Shown here piece after piece: positions 1-7,208 of a stretch of DNA of 64,000 nucleotides. Source of the stretch: Rhizobiales bacterium 2SD (GTDB taxonomy: Bacteria; Pseudomonadota; Alphaproteobacteria; Rhizobiales; Beijerinckiaceae); assembly GCA_005502805.1 (NCBI GenBank), contig SCMY01000002.1:62001-126000 (forward strand), read 5' to 3'. The position numbers and the translations under genes are program-made. The notes under the pieces are model-generated. The model had not been told where the DNA came from and did not search any database. It saw only the letters and a program-made list of their open reading frames with translations. The first letter of the stretch is position 1. Every line of letters starts with the position of its first letter.

Positions 1-1026
1 GATCAGCCTGAGCGCTTCGGTCTCAGGCCGGTAGCCGGGATCGGCGGCAAGCGGCGTCAGCCAGTCGATGCGATGGGCGCGCTGCGCCAGCCTTGCGACG
101 GCCGTGACCAGCGCCGAGGGATCGCCCCGTTCGAGACCGTCGGAGAGCACGACGACGACGGCGCCGCGCGCATAGGAGGCGAAGCGGGGCACGGCGAGGA
201 AAGCCTGCAGCGCATCGCCGATGCGCGTACCGCCATCCCAGTCGGCGACGAGGCCGGAGGCTTCGGCCAAAGCCTGCTCGCGGCGCTTGCGCCTGAGCGC
301 CCGCGTCATGCGGGTGAGGCGCGTGCCGAAGGCGAAGACCTCGACCTGACGGGTTGCGTGGACGATCGTGTGGGCCAGAGCGAGATTGGCGTCGCTGCGC
401 TGCTTCATCGAGCCGGAGATGTCGATCAGCAGCAGGATAGGCCGGGGCCGCGTCACGCGCTTGAGCCGCTTCAGGCTCATCACCTCGCCATCATGGCGGA
501 TCGCATCCTTGAGGTTGCGGGCGAGGTCGACCATCGGTCCGCGCCGCGCTGCCCGGTGGCGGTAGCCGCGCCGGCGCGGCAAAGCGGCTGGCAGCGCCCG
601 GCCGAAACGGCGCAAGGTCTCGCTGTCGTCGAGCGTCTTGAGCTGGCGGATCGACAGGGCCTCGGCCCCGGTCGCGGCCTGGCCGGTCTCGTTGGCCTCC
701 TCGCCGACCAGCACCTCGCGCGAGCCGGAATCCTCCTGGACCGAGACGTCCTCGTCCGGCGCAAAATCGTCATCGCCCGGCTCGGCGAGGGCGCCACCGA
801 GGAAATGCATGTCGAACAGCGCATCGAAGCGCTCGCGCTGCTCGGGATGGGGCGCGAGCGTCGCGAGCGCGGCCTTGCGGATATCGGCGATGCCGCGCGG
901 GCCGAGCAGTTCGATCGCCATCAGGAAGCTGGTGGTCTGCTCGGGGGCAACGGCGATGCCATGCTCGCGCAGCAGCGCCGGGAAGGCGACGAATAGGCGG
1001 GCGGCAGGAGGAAGCGGCGCGATCAT
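1..1026 (-). CDS. CoxE-type VWA domain protein (partial, runs off left edge)
   Basis: Only the first 342 codons are visible because the gene runs off the left edge. It encodes a CoxE-like von Willebrand A protein. An acidic stretch lies near residues 83-98. The VWA domain follows, with its metal-binding MIDAS motif DISGS at 202-206, a GGTRIGDAL segment carrying the conserved Thr, and a later LSDG. In carbon-monoxide-dehydrogenase-type clusters CoxE acts with the MoxR ATPase CoxD in maturing the molybdenum centre, and a MoxR gene lies just upstream here. The ATG follows GGAGG by 8 bases. The 265-base gap to the MoxR gene holds a repeat, unlike the tight spacing elsewhere in this operon. The family call is firm; the maturation role is inferred from context. 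Confidence 0.88.
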   Translation of the reverse strand, partial: MIAPLPPAARLFVAFPALLREHGIAVAPEQTTSFLMAIELLGPRGIADIRKAALATLAPHPEQRERFDALFDMHFLGGALAEPGDDDFAPDEDVSVQEDSGSREVLVGEEANETGQAATGAEALSIRQLKTLDDSETLRRFGRALPAALPRRRGYRHRAARRGPMVDLARNLKDAIRHDGEVMSLKRLKRVTRPRPILLLIDISGSMKQRSDANLALAHTIVHATRQVEVFAFGTRLTRMTRALRRKRREQALAEASGLVADWDGGTRIGDALQAFLAVPRFASYARGAVVVVLSDGLERGDPSALVTAVARLAQRAHRIDWLTPLAADPGYRPETEALRLI

Positions 1027-1038
1027 GGCGCGCACCTC

Positions 1039-1248
1039 CCTTCTCCCCTTGCGGGAGAAGGTGGCCCGAAGGGCCGGATGAGGGGTCGCGCAGGTCTACC
1101 CGTCATGCTCGCCCTTGTGGCGAGCATCCACGTCTTGAACACCGTCCTCGAGCACGGAAGACGTGGATGGTCGGGACAAGCCCGACCATGACGATGAAGC
1201 GTCGCGCGACCCCTCACCCTAGCCCTCTCCCGCAAGGGGAGAGGGGAC
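1039..1248. repeat. Inverted-arm intergenic repeat (family B, copy 1) with a family A element in its loop
   Basis: Two related arms face each other. The left arm (about 1039-1092) reads CTTCTCCCCTTGCGGGAGAA and then GGATGAGGGGTCGCGC. The right arm (about 1202-1248) reads GCGCGACCCCTCACCC and then CTCTCCCGCAAGGGGAGAG. Each arm can also fold on itself. Between them sits a complete 93-base family A element. A second family B copy lies at 51059-51195. The repeat separates the MoxR gene from the CoxE gene in an otherwise gapless operon. Confidence 0.75.
1101..1193 (-). repeat. Three-hairpin dispersed repeat (family A, copy 1)
   Basis: This 93-base element has three hairpins: ATGCTCGCC/GGCGAGCAT, then CCACGTCTT/AAGACGTGG, then ATGGTCGGG/CCCGACCAT. 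The same element, in the opposite orientation, is at 36987-37079 and 61054-61136, and a single-hairpin remnant is at 35082-35106. Here it lies inside a family B repeat. Confidence 0.8.
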
Positions 1249-1291
1249 AGGTTGCGCGCTTCCCCAGCCTCGCGAATTTCCGGACAGCTCC

Positions 1292-2176
1292 TCATGCCGC
1301 CAGCCCCGGGATGAAAAGCGGCAGGCGCGGGCGTAGATGGGCGAGGTCCTCCTCGTCCTTGATCGCGGCGCCGAGCGAGCGGCGGAAGGCTTCGGACCAG
1401 GGCGCGCCGCTCTGCGCCAGCGCCGTCGCGGCTTCGGCCCAGTCGACCGCCTCGGCGACGCCGGGTGGCTTGGCGAGTGGCTCCTGCCGCAGCAAGCCGA
1501 CTGCGTGCACGACCGCTCGAGCCGTGCCCTCGGCGACGGCGGAGGAGCGCAGCATGATGATCTGCGCTTCACGCTCCGGCTCGGGATAGGCGATGTAGTG
1601 GTAGACGCAGCGGCGGCGCAGCGCCTCGTGCAGTTCGCGGGTCCGGTTCGACGTCAGGATCACGACCGGCCGCTCGGGCGCGCGCAATGTGCCGCGCTCG
1701 GGGATCGAGATCGAGAAATCCGAGAGGAATTCGAGCAGGAAGGCCTCGAACTCATGGTCCGAGCGGTCGATCTCGTCGATCAGCAGCACGACCTGGTCCG
1801 GCCGCCGCAGCGCCGTCAGCATCGGCCGTTCGATCAGGAAGTCGTCGCGATAGATGTCGAGCTGCTCGCCCTCCTTGGCCTGGCGGATGGCGAGCATCTG
1901 GCGCGGATAGTTCCACTCGTAGAGCGCGGCGGCCGCGTCGATGCCCTCGAAGCATTGCAGGCGGATGAGCTGGCGCCCGAGGATGCCGGCGAGCGCCTTG
2001 GCGGCCTCGGTCTTGCCGACGCCGGGCGCGCCCTCCAGCAGCAGCGGCTTGCCGAGCGCGAGCGAGAGGTAACCGGCCGTGGCGATGCCGTCATCGGCGA
2101 GATACATCGCCGCCTGCAGGGCCTCGGCGAGGTCCTCGGGGCTGGAGATGCCGGCAACGGTCGTCCTCAGCGCCAT
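1292..2176 (-). CDS. MoxR-family AAA+ ATPase, CoxD-like
   Basis: This 294-residue MoxR-type AAA+ ATPase has a Walker A motif GAPGVGKT at 49-56 and a Walker B region LLIDEIDRSD at 131-140. A later TSNRTRE segment matches sensor 1 and its arginine region. The length and the single AAA module fit the CoxD subgroup, chaperone-like ATPases that work with a VWA partner on the active site of molybdenum hydroxylases. The next gene downstream is such a VWA protein. The start lies 4 bases after the stop of the molybdopterin subunit gene, so the two are almost certainly co-transcribed. The ATPase call is firm; the substrate protein is inferred from the neighbours. Confidence 0.92.
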   Translation of the reverse strand: MALRTTVAGISSPEDLAEALQAAMYLADDGIATAGYLSLALGKPLLLEGAPGVGKTEAAKALAGILGRQLIRLQCFEGIDAAAALYEWNYPRQMLAIRQAKEGEQLDIYRDDFLIERPMLTALRRPDQVVLLIDEIDRSDHEFEAFLLEFLSDFSISIPERGTLRAPERPVVILTSNRTRELHEALRRRCVYHYIAYPEPEREAQIIMLRSSAVAEGTARAVVHAVGLLRQEPLAKPPGVAEAVDWAEAATALAQSGAPWSEAFRRSLGAAIKDEEDLAHLRPRLPLFIPGLAA

Positions 2177-2180
2177 CGGG

Positions 2181-3224
2181 TCACCGCCAGTTCACCGGGC
2201 CGCCACGGCGCGGACCGGGCTTGACGCCACCATTGGCCTTGAGACCGCGCAGAATCTTCTCCGGCGTGATCGGCAGCTCGTCGACCCGTACGCCGACGGC
2301 GTTGTAGACGGCGTTGGCGATCGCCGGCAGCACCGGATTGGCGCACATCTCGCCCGGGCCCTTGCCGCCGAACGGGCCGTCGGGCGCCGGTCGCTCCAGC
2401 ACCGTGACGTGATAGGGCGCGATGTCGCCCGGCCCGGGCATCAGATACTCGTTGAAGTCGCGCGGGCCGTGCTCGGGATTGGGGTAGTAGGGTTCCGGCG
2501 TTTCGTAGAGCGCGTGGCTGATGCCCATCCAGGCGCCACCGACGAGCTGCTGCTCGACCATGCGCGGATTGATGACGCGGCCGAGCTCATAGGCGCTGGT
2601 CATCCTGAGCACCTCGACCTCGCCGGTCTCGTCGTCGACGCAGACGTCGGCGACGAGGCAGGCATGGGCGAAGGCGGTGTTCGGGTTCATCTCGCCGGTC
2701 TCGGCATCGACGGCCGAGAGCGGGATCAGGAAGATGCCGCGCCCGGCGATCGTCTTGCCCTGCTTGAACTGCGCAGCCTGCGCCGTCGCCTTGACGGTGA
2801 TGCTGCGCGAGGGCGCGCCGCGAACATGGATGTTGCCGCGCCCGTCGGTGACGAGGTCGGCGGCATTGACTTCGAGTTCCTCGGCTGCGGCCTCCAGCAG
2901 CACGCCGCGCGCCTCGCGGGCGGCGACGATGATGGCGTTACCCATACGGTGCGTGCCGCGCGAGGCGAAGGAACCCATGTCGTGCGGGCCGGTGTCACTG
3001 TCGGCGGTGTCGACATAGACGTCCTCGATGGGGACGCCCAGCGTCTCGGCCGCGATCTGGCGCGAGACCTGCTTCATGCCCTGGCCGAGATCGATCGCCG
3101 AGAGCGCGACGGTGAACTTGCCGTCCGGGTTGGAATGGATCAGGGCCTGGCTCGGATCGCCGCCGAGGTTCATGCCGATGGGATAATTGACCGAGGCCAT
3201 GCCACGGCCTTCGTGACGGGCCAT
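2181..3224 (-). CDS. Molybdenum hydroxylase large subunit, C-terminal half (second Moco-binding domain)
   Basis: This 347-residue protein matches only the second half of a xanthine-dehydrogenase/CoxL-type molybdopterin subunit. It begins at RHEGRGMASVNYP, the usual start of the second Moco-binding domain. It contains DLGQGM at 45-50, a GSFASRGTHRMGNA segment near 84-97, and GKGPGEMCANP near 287-297, where E292 is the candidate catalytic glutamate. The first half is the gene just upstream. That gene's TGA and this ATG are one base apart, and AGGAGG lies 8 bases before the ATG inside the upstream coding region. The strong ribosome site argues for a real second start. The two chains presumably form one catalytic subunit. 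The substrate is not evident from sequence. Confidence 0.88.
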   Translation of the reverse strand: MARHEGRGMASVNYPIGMNLGGDPSQALIHSNPDGKFTVALSAIDLGQGMKQVSRQIAAETLGVPIEDVYVDTADSDTGPHDMGSFASRGTHRMGNAIIVAAREARGVLLEAAAEELEVNAADLVTDGRGNIHVRGAPSRSITVKATAQAAQFKQGKTIAGRGIFLIPLSAVDAETGEMNPNTAFAHACLVADVCVDDETGEVEVLRMTSAYELGRVINPRMVEQQLVGGAWMGISHALYETPEPYYPNPEHGPRDFNEYLMPGPGDIAPYHVTVLERPAPDGPFGGKGPGEMCANPVLPAIANAVYNAVGVRVDELPITPEKILRGLKANGGVKPGPRRGGPVNWR

Positions 3225-3225
3225 C

Positions 3226-4977
3226 TCAGCGCCTCCTCGTGCCGAAGACCGACGAGAACCGCACCGCGCCATGCTGCGGCTGCGCCGGCGCGACCGGCGG
3301 TGGCGGAGCGGGAGGAGCAGGAGGTGGCGAATACGAACTCGCCGGCTGATAGGGCGGCGGCGCAGGCTGGTAAGCCGGAGGTGGTGGCGGAGCTGCCGGC
3401 CGCTGCGGCTCGTAGCGCGGCACCTGCGTCGGCGTGGCGCGGCCGTCGCGGGCGCCCTCCATCACCGGCTGCTTGCTCGGCGCGATCCGGCTCGTCCCGG
3501 CCGGTAGCACCTGCGTCACCGGCCCATTGCGCGAGTCGGGCCGGCCGATCTGGCCGCGGGCGTCGAGCTGGGTCGCCGGGATCTGCGAGCGCTCGCCGGC
3601 GCCGCCGCCGATCAGGGAAGACGCGCGCTTCGCCTGCTCCGACAGCGGCCAGTTCGCCTTCTCGGCCGCGACCTGCACGCATTCGACCAGTGCCGTGTTC
3701 TTGGCGGCGCGCCGATGCGGCTTCATGTCCCCATCGCGATAGGCGTTGAGGATGCGCAGCTCCATCGGGTCCATGTTGGCCGCTTCCGCGAGGCGGTCCA
3801 TCTGGACTTCCAATGCGAAGTCGACGGCGGTGACGCCGAAGCCGCGCATCGCAGTCGAGGGGCAGCGATTGGTGTATGAGACATAGATGTCGGAGGCGAC
3901 GTTGGGGATCCAGTACGGCCCCGGGACATGCGCCGTGCACTTGATCGCGGCGTAGCTCGACAGCCGCGTATAGGCGCCGGCGTCGAAATAGCTGCGGATA
4001 TGGCGGGCGACGATCCGCCCGTCGCGCATCAGCCCGTCCTTGATGTAGATGCGCTCGGCCCCGCGCGGCGAACCGTAGAGCATCTCCTCCTCGCGATCGA
4101 GCACGAAGCGCACCGGCCGGCCGGTCAGCATGGCGCCGAGCACGGCGAGCGGCTCGGTCAGCGAGTCGACCTTGCCGCCGAAGCCGCCGCCGACCGTGCC
4201 GCCGATGAAATGCAGCTGGTTCGACTCGACATCGACGATCTTGGCGGTGGTGCCGAGCGCGAAGAACAGGCCCTGCGCGCAGGAATGCACGAGATAGCGG
4301 CCGTTCTGCTCGGGCGCGGCGATCGAGCCATTGGTCTCGGTCGGCGCATGCTCGATCGGCGACATCTGGTAGCGATGCTCCATCACGATGTCGGCGCCGG
4401 CGAAGCCGCGCTCGACATCGCCGAAGCGCAGCTTCTGGTGGTCGAAGCGCTCGTGATATTCGAAGTAGTTGCCGGGGTAGGTTTCGTTGACCACCGGCGC
4501 GCCGGGCTTCAGCGTCTCTTCGACGTCGAACACCGCCGGCAGCGGGTCGTAGTCGATCCGGACCAGCTTGCAGGCCGCGAGCGCCTGCGCCTCGCTGTCG
4601 GCGAGGATGGCGACGACCGGCTCGCCCTTATAGCTGACCTTGCTGACCGCCAGCGACGGCTCGTCGTCCTTGCCGAAATTGATCAGGCTGAGCAGCGTGT
4701 TCTTGTTCACGGGAACGTCGGCGCCGCGCAGCACGCGCTTGACGCCGGGCGCGCGCTCGGCCGCAGAGGTATCGATCGCGCGGATGCGGGCATGGTGATG
4801 CGGACTGCGCACCACCTTGAGATGCAGCATGCCGTCGAAGGCGTGATCGTCGAAGAAGCGGGTGCGTGCCGTGACATGGCCGGGCATGTCCTGGCGCTGC
4901 ACGCCCTTGCCGATGACGTTGAGGTTGTCGTCGCGCTCGTCGGCGAAGAGGTCCTTGCGCATCTCCATCGTTGCCAT
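3226..4977 (-). CDS. Molybdenum hydroxylase large subunit, N-terminal half with proline-rich tail
   Basis: This 583-residue protein carries the first part of a xanthine-dehydrogenase-type molybdopterin subunit: an a/b-hammerhead domain at about 20-140, then the first Moco-binding domain at about 170-440. Moco-contact motifs GGGFGGK at 263-269 and AMRGFG at 376-381 are present. The latter loop is of the RGFG type, not the Cys loop of true CO dehydrogenases, so CO is an unlikely substrate. Normal homology stops near residue 450. A low-complexity tail of about 130 residues follows, strongly proline-rich at 520-570, and ends in FGTRRR. The catalytic glutamate and second Moco domain are on the next gene. 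The ATG at 4977 follows GGGAGGT and lies 11 bases after the 2Fe-2S gene. Confidence 0.88.
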   Translation of the reverse strand: MATMEMRKDLFADERDDNLNVIGKGVQRQDMPGHVTARTRFFDDHAFDGMLHLKVVRSPHHHARIRAIDTSAAERAPGVKRVLRGADVPVNKNTLLSLINFGKDDEPSLAVSKVSYKGEPVVAILADSEAQALAACKLVRIDYDPLPAVFDVEETLKPGAPVVNETYPGNYFEYHERFDHQKLRFGDVERGFAGADIVMEHRYQMSPIEHAPTETNGSIAAPEQNGRYLVHSCAQGLFFALGTTAKIVDVESNQLHFIGGTVGGGFGGKVDSLTEPLAVLGAMLTGRPVRFVLDREEEMLYGSPRGAERIYIKDGLMRDGRIVARHIRSYFDAGAYTRLSSYAAIKCTAHVPGPYWIPNVASDIYVSYTNRCPSTAMRGFGVTAVDFALEVQMDRLAEAANMDPMELRILNAYRDGDMKPHRRAAKNTALVECVQVAAEKANWPLSEQAKRASSLIGGGAGERSQIPATQLDARGQIGRPDSRNGPVTQVLPAGTSRIAPSKQPVMEGARDGRATPTQVPRYEPQRPAAPPPPPAYQPAPPPYQPASSYSPPPAPPAPPPPVAPAQPQHGAVRFSSVFGTRRR

Positions 4978-4988
4978 GACGACCTCCC

Positions 4989-5471
4989 TCAAGCCCGACG
5001 CGCGCCGGGCGCGTTCGCCGCGGCGAGGATGGCCGCGATGATCGGCTCGTAGCCGGTGCAGCGGCAGATATTGCCGCTGATCGCCTCGACGACCTCCTCG
5101 CGGCTCGGCTGCGGGTTCTTCGCCAGCAGCGCCCGCGCCGCGGTCAGCATGCCCGGCGTGCAGAAGCCGCATTGGGCGGCGAAATGGTCCATGAAGGCAT
5201 CCTGCAGCGGGTGCAGGTTCGGGCCATCGGCCATGCCGGAGGTGGTCTCGATCTGGCGACCCTCGCAGGAAACCGCGAGCGTCAGGCAGGCGAGCTGCGG
5301 CTCGCCGTCGACCAGCACGGTGCAGACGCCGCAGGTACCCTGGCCGCAGCCATATTTCGGGCCGAAATCGCCAAGCCCACGCCGCAGCGTGTCGAGCAGA
5401 TTGCTCGCCGGATCGACGAAGGTGGCGCGGTCGCTGCCGTTGAGCCGGAACTGGAGCGGGAGCTTGGCCAT
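4989..5471 (-). CDS. Molybdenum hydroxylase 2Fe-2S subunit (CoxS-like)
   Basis: This 160-residue iron-sulfur subunit carries electrons from the molybdenum site toward FAD. The N-terminal plant-type ferredoxin domain shows cysteines 42, 47, 50 and 62 (CGQGTCGVC, then QLAC). The C-terminal four-helix domain shows 101, 104, 136 and 138 (CGFCTPGM, then CRCTGY). All eight cluster ligands are present, so the subunit should be functional. I chose the ATG at 5471 because GAGGAGG precedes it closely and the protein then begins exactly as family members do; an upstream in-frame extension is arginine-rich and unlike the family. It sits between the FAD subunit and the split Moco subunit genes. Confidence 0.94.
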   Translation of the reverse strand: MAKLPLQFRLNGSDRATFVDPASNLLDTLRRGLGDFGPKYGCGQGTCGVCTVLVDGEPQLACLTLAVSCEGRQIETTSGMADGPNLHPLQDAFMDHFAAQCGFCTPGMLTAARALLAKNPQPSREEVVEAISGNICRCTGYEPIIAAILAAANAPGARRA

Positions 5472-5481
5472 CAGCGCCTCC

Positions 5482-6303
5482 TCAGCGCGGCTCGCCGGCG
5501 AGCAGCCGGCCGAGATGGACGGGGAGGATCTCGCGCCGGTACCACTCGCTCGCAATCGCGTCGGTCGCCGGGCGGCAGCCTTCGAGCGCCGCCTGCTTCG
5601 CCGCCTGGATCGCGCTCTGGTCGAGCGGCTTGCCGTCGAGCGCCCGCTCGACGCCGCGGGCCCGGATCGGTGTGGGGGCCATCGCGCCATATGCGACGCG
5701 CGGCTGCGCGACGCGGCCGCCCGAGAGCGGCAGATGCGTCGCGATCGAGAGCAGCGAGATGCCCTTCGGCTTGACCCTGCTGATCTTGCGGAAATGGAAC
5801 TCGGCCGGGTTCTGCGGCCGCGCGAACTGCACCGCCGTCACCAGTCCCTGGCCGCCGCGCTCGCGGGCACTGAGGAAATCCTCCAGCGGCACCGCCCGGC
5901 CCGAGCCATAGCCGGATTGCAGCACGACCTGCGCATCGAGCGCCAGCAGTGCCACTGTGAAGTCGCCATAGGGCGCGGCGGCGAAGAGATTGCCGCCGAT
6001 CGTCGCCATCGTCCGGACCGCCGGACCGCCGATGGCGCGCGCCGCGGCATGCAAAAAGGCGAGCTCGCGATTGGCCAGCACCATCGCCATGGTCACGCCG
6101 GCGCCGAGCTCGATGCGGGCGCCGCCGGTGCTCATCTGGCGGAAGGCCGGATCGGTGACGCGCACCAGCGTGCCCTCGGTCAGGCGGCCCTCGTTGACGT
6201 CGCGCATCACGAGGGTGCCGCCGCCGATCAGCAGCGCCTGGCGGTCGCCGGAGAGGATGCCGGCGGCTTCGGACAGGCTGGTGCAGGTTCTGAGATCGAG
6301 CAT
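5482..6303 (-). CDS. Molybdenum hydroxylase FAD-binding subunit (CoxM-like)
   Basis: This 273-residue flavoprotein subunit of the xanthine dehydrogenase/CO dehydrogenase family takes electrons from the 2Fe-2S subunit. The FAD-binding loops are visible as LLIGGGTLVM near residue 25 and TIGGNLFAAAPYGD near 105-118. The C-terminal third matches the CO dehydrogenase flavoprotein C-terminal domain. Length is typical for CoxM relatives. The start lies 1 base after the stop of the SRPBCC gene and the stop lies 10 bases before the 2Fe-2S gene, so this is an operon-internal gene. With its neighbours it completes an alpha-beta-gamma molybdoenzyme whose alpha chain is split. Confidence 0.93.
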   Translation of the reverse strand: MLDLRTCTSLSEAAGILSGDRQALLIGGGTLVMRDVNEGRLTEGTLVRVTDPAFRQMSTGGARIELGAGVTMAMVLANRELAFLHAAARAIGGPAVRTMATIGGNLFAAAPYGDFTVALLALDAQVVLQSGYGSGRAVPLEDFLSARERGGQGLVTAVQFARPQNPAEFHFRKISRVKPKGISLLSIATHLPLSGGRVAQPRVAYGAMAPTPIRARGVERALDGKPLDQSAIQAAKQAALEGCRPATDAIASEWYRREILPVHLGRLLAGEPR

Positions 6304-6304
6304 G

Positions 6305-6757
6305 TCAGGCCTCCTCGCCGACGATCGCCGGCAGGCGGCGCACCGCCTCGATGCCGTTGGTGTAGACCTCGTCGCCGACCAACTGCGCCAGTTCGGCTTC
6401 CCGCCCAGGCGGCGTGGTGAAGCGGCTTTCCCAGTGCCAGAAGCTGCGATTGCCGTCGGTCACCGGCAGCAGACGGACATGGGCGACATAGTTGAACAGC
6501 GGGATCGGCGTATCGAGCAGGCAGTAGCTGAAGGTCATCTCGAGATCGGAGAGGGTCAGCAATTGCTCGCGCAATTCGCTGCCGTCGCGCAGGACGAAGC
6601 GCCTGATGCAGCCGACCCGGTCTGGCGGATAGGCGCGCTCGATCTCGCTCCTCGCCACGATCGGGTGCCAGCGGTCATGCCCGTTGAAGTCGCGCAGGAC
6701 CGACCAGAGCCGGTCCACCGGCGCATCGATGATCGTGCTGCGGACGACATGGGGCAT
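6305..6757 (-). CDS. SRPBCC-fold protein, possibly CoxG-like (copy 2)
   Basis: This 150-residue protein of the START/Bet v1-like SRPBCC superfamily has a hydrophobic ligand-binding fold with family features VDRLWSVLRDFNGHDRWHP and a GCIRRF strand. It is a diverged paralogue of the gene before it; both share DFNG..WHP, VGCIR and the LREQLL.LSD segment. CoxG proteins of CO dehydrogenase clusters are SRPBCC proteins that link the enzyme to the membrane, and the position beside the CoxM-like gene suggests an analogous role. That role is inference: the fold also occurs in cyclases and lipid-binding proteins. TAG of the upstream gene and this ATG are two bases apart. Confidence 0.82.
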   Translation of the reverse strand: MPHVVRSTIIDAPVDRLWSVLRDFNGHDRWHPIVARSEIERAYPPDRVGCIRRFVLRDGSELREQLLTLSDLEMTFSYCLLDTPIPLFNYVAHVRLLPVTDGNRSFWHWESRFTTPPGREAELAQLVGDEVYTNGIEAVRRLPAIVGEEA

Positions 6758-6759
6758 GG

Positions 6760-7197
6760 CTATCCCCCAAAAGCGCGCTTGAGGGCATCGAAGCCGCCCT
6801 GGAAGACATTGGTGCCGATGCCAGCGACGAGCTCGGCCTCCTTGTCCGGTGCGCAGTCGAAATCGGCCGACCATTCGATGAAGGTGCGCTCCTGGTCGGT
6901 GATCGGCGTCAACCGGAGCGTCGCGACGTAATTGGTCAGCGGCATCGGTGAGTCGAGGATCGAGTAAGTGCAGAACATGTCGTAGTCGGAGAGCCCGAGC
7001 AGCTGCTCGCGCAAACGGTCACCGCTGCGCAGCGAGAAGGCGCGGATGCAGCCGACCTTGTCCGCCGGCTCGCCGTTCTCGATCCGGCTCTCGGCGATGC
7101 GGGGGTGCCAGTTCGGCAGGCCGTTGAAGTCGCGCACCCGGGCCCAGACCTTGGCGGCCGGGGCGGCGATGACGCTGGAGACGTAGACGCGGGCCAT
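6760..7197 (-). CDS. SRPBCC-fold protein, possibly CoxG-like (copy 1)
   Basis: This 145-residue SRPBCC-family protein has AAKVWARVRDFNGLPNWHP near the N-terminus, a VGCIRAFSL strand and a C-terminal helix ending KRAFGG. It is paralogous to the gene that follows, so the operon carries a tandem duplication that has since diverged. It lies 11 bases downstream of the flotillin gene and 2 bases upstream of its paralogue. The pair could form a heterodimer or have split ligand specificities. No catalytic residue set can be assigned. A binding or membrane-tethering role for the molybdoenzyme is plausible from context only. Confidence 0.82.
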   Translation of the reverse strand: MARVYVSSVIAAPAAKVWARVRDFNGLPNWHPRIAESRIENGEPADKVGCIRAFSLRSGDRLREQLLGLSDYDMFCTYSILDSPMPLTNYVATLRLTPITDQERTFIEWSADFDCAPDKEAELVAGIGTNVFQGGFDALKRAFGG

Positions 7198-7208
7198 CTC
7201 TCAGCGCC

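Noticed and set aside
73..996. Long plus-strand open frame opposite the CoxE-type gene
   Set aside because: It is a shadow of the minus-strand VWA gene; its protein has low-complexity Arg/Ala/Gly composition and no family motif. The same applies to long opposite frames at 1337-2224, 7509-9227, 9534-11105, 25518-27089 and 37486-38910.
3226..3272. Frameshift or sequencing error joining the two Moco-subunit halves
   Set aside because: The second half has its own AGGAGG and ATG exactly at a domain border, and the first half gains a long proline-rich tail. An error would not explain these. Resequencing could still settle it.
3226..4977. True CO dehydrogenase CoxL
   Set aside because: The active-site loop is AMRGFG and lacks the Cys-containing motif of form I CoxL, so I call only a molybdenum hydroxylase of unknown substrate.
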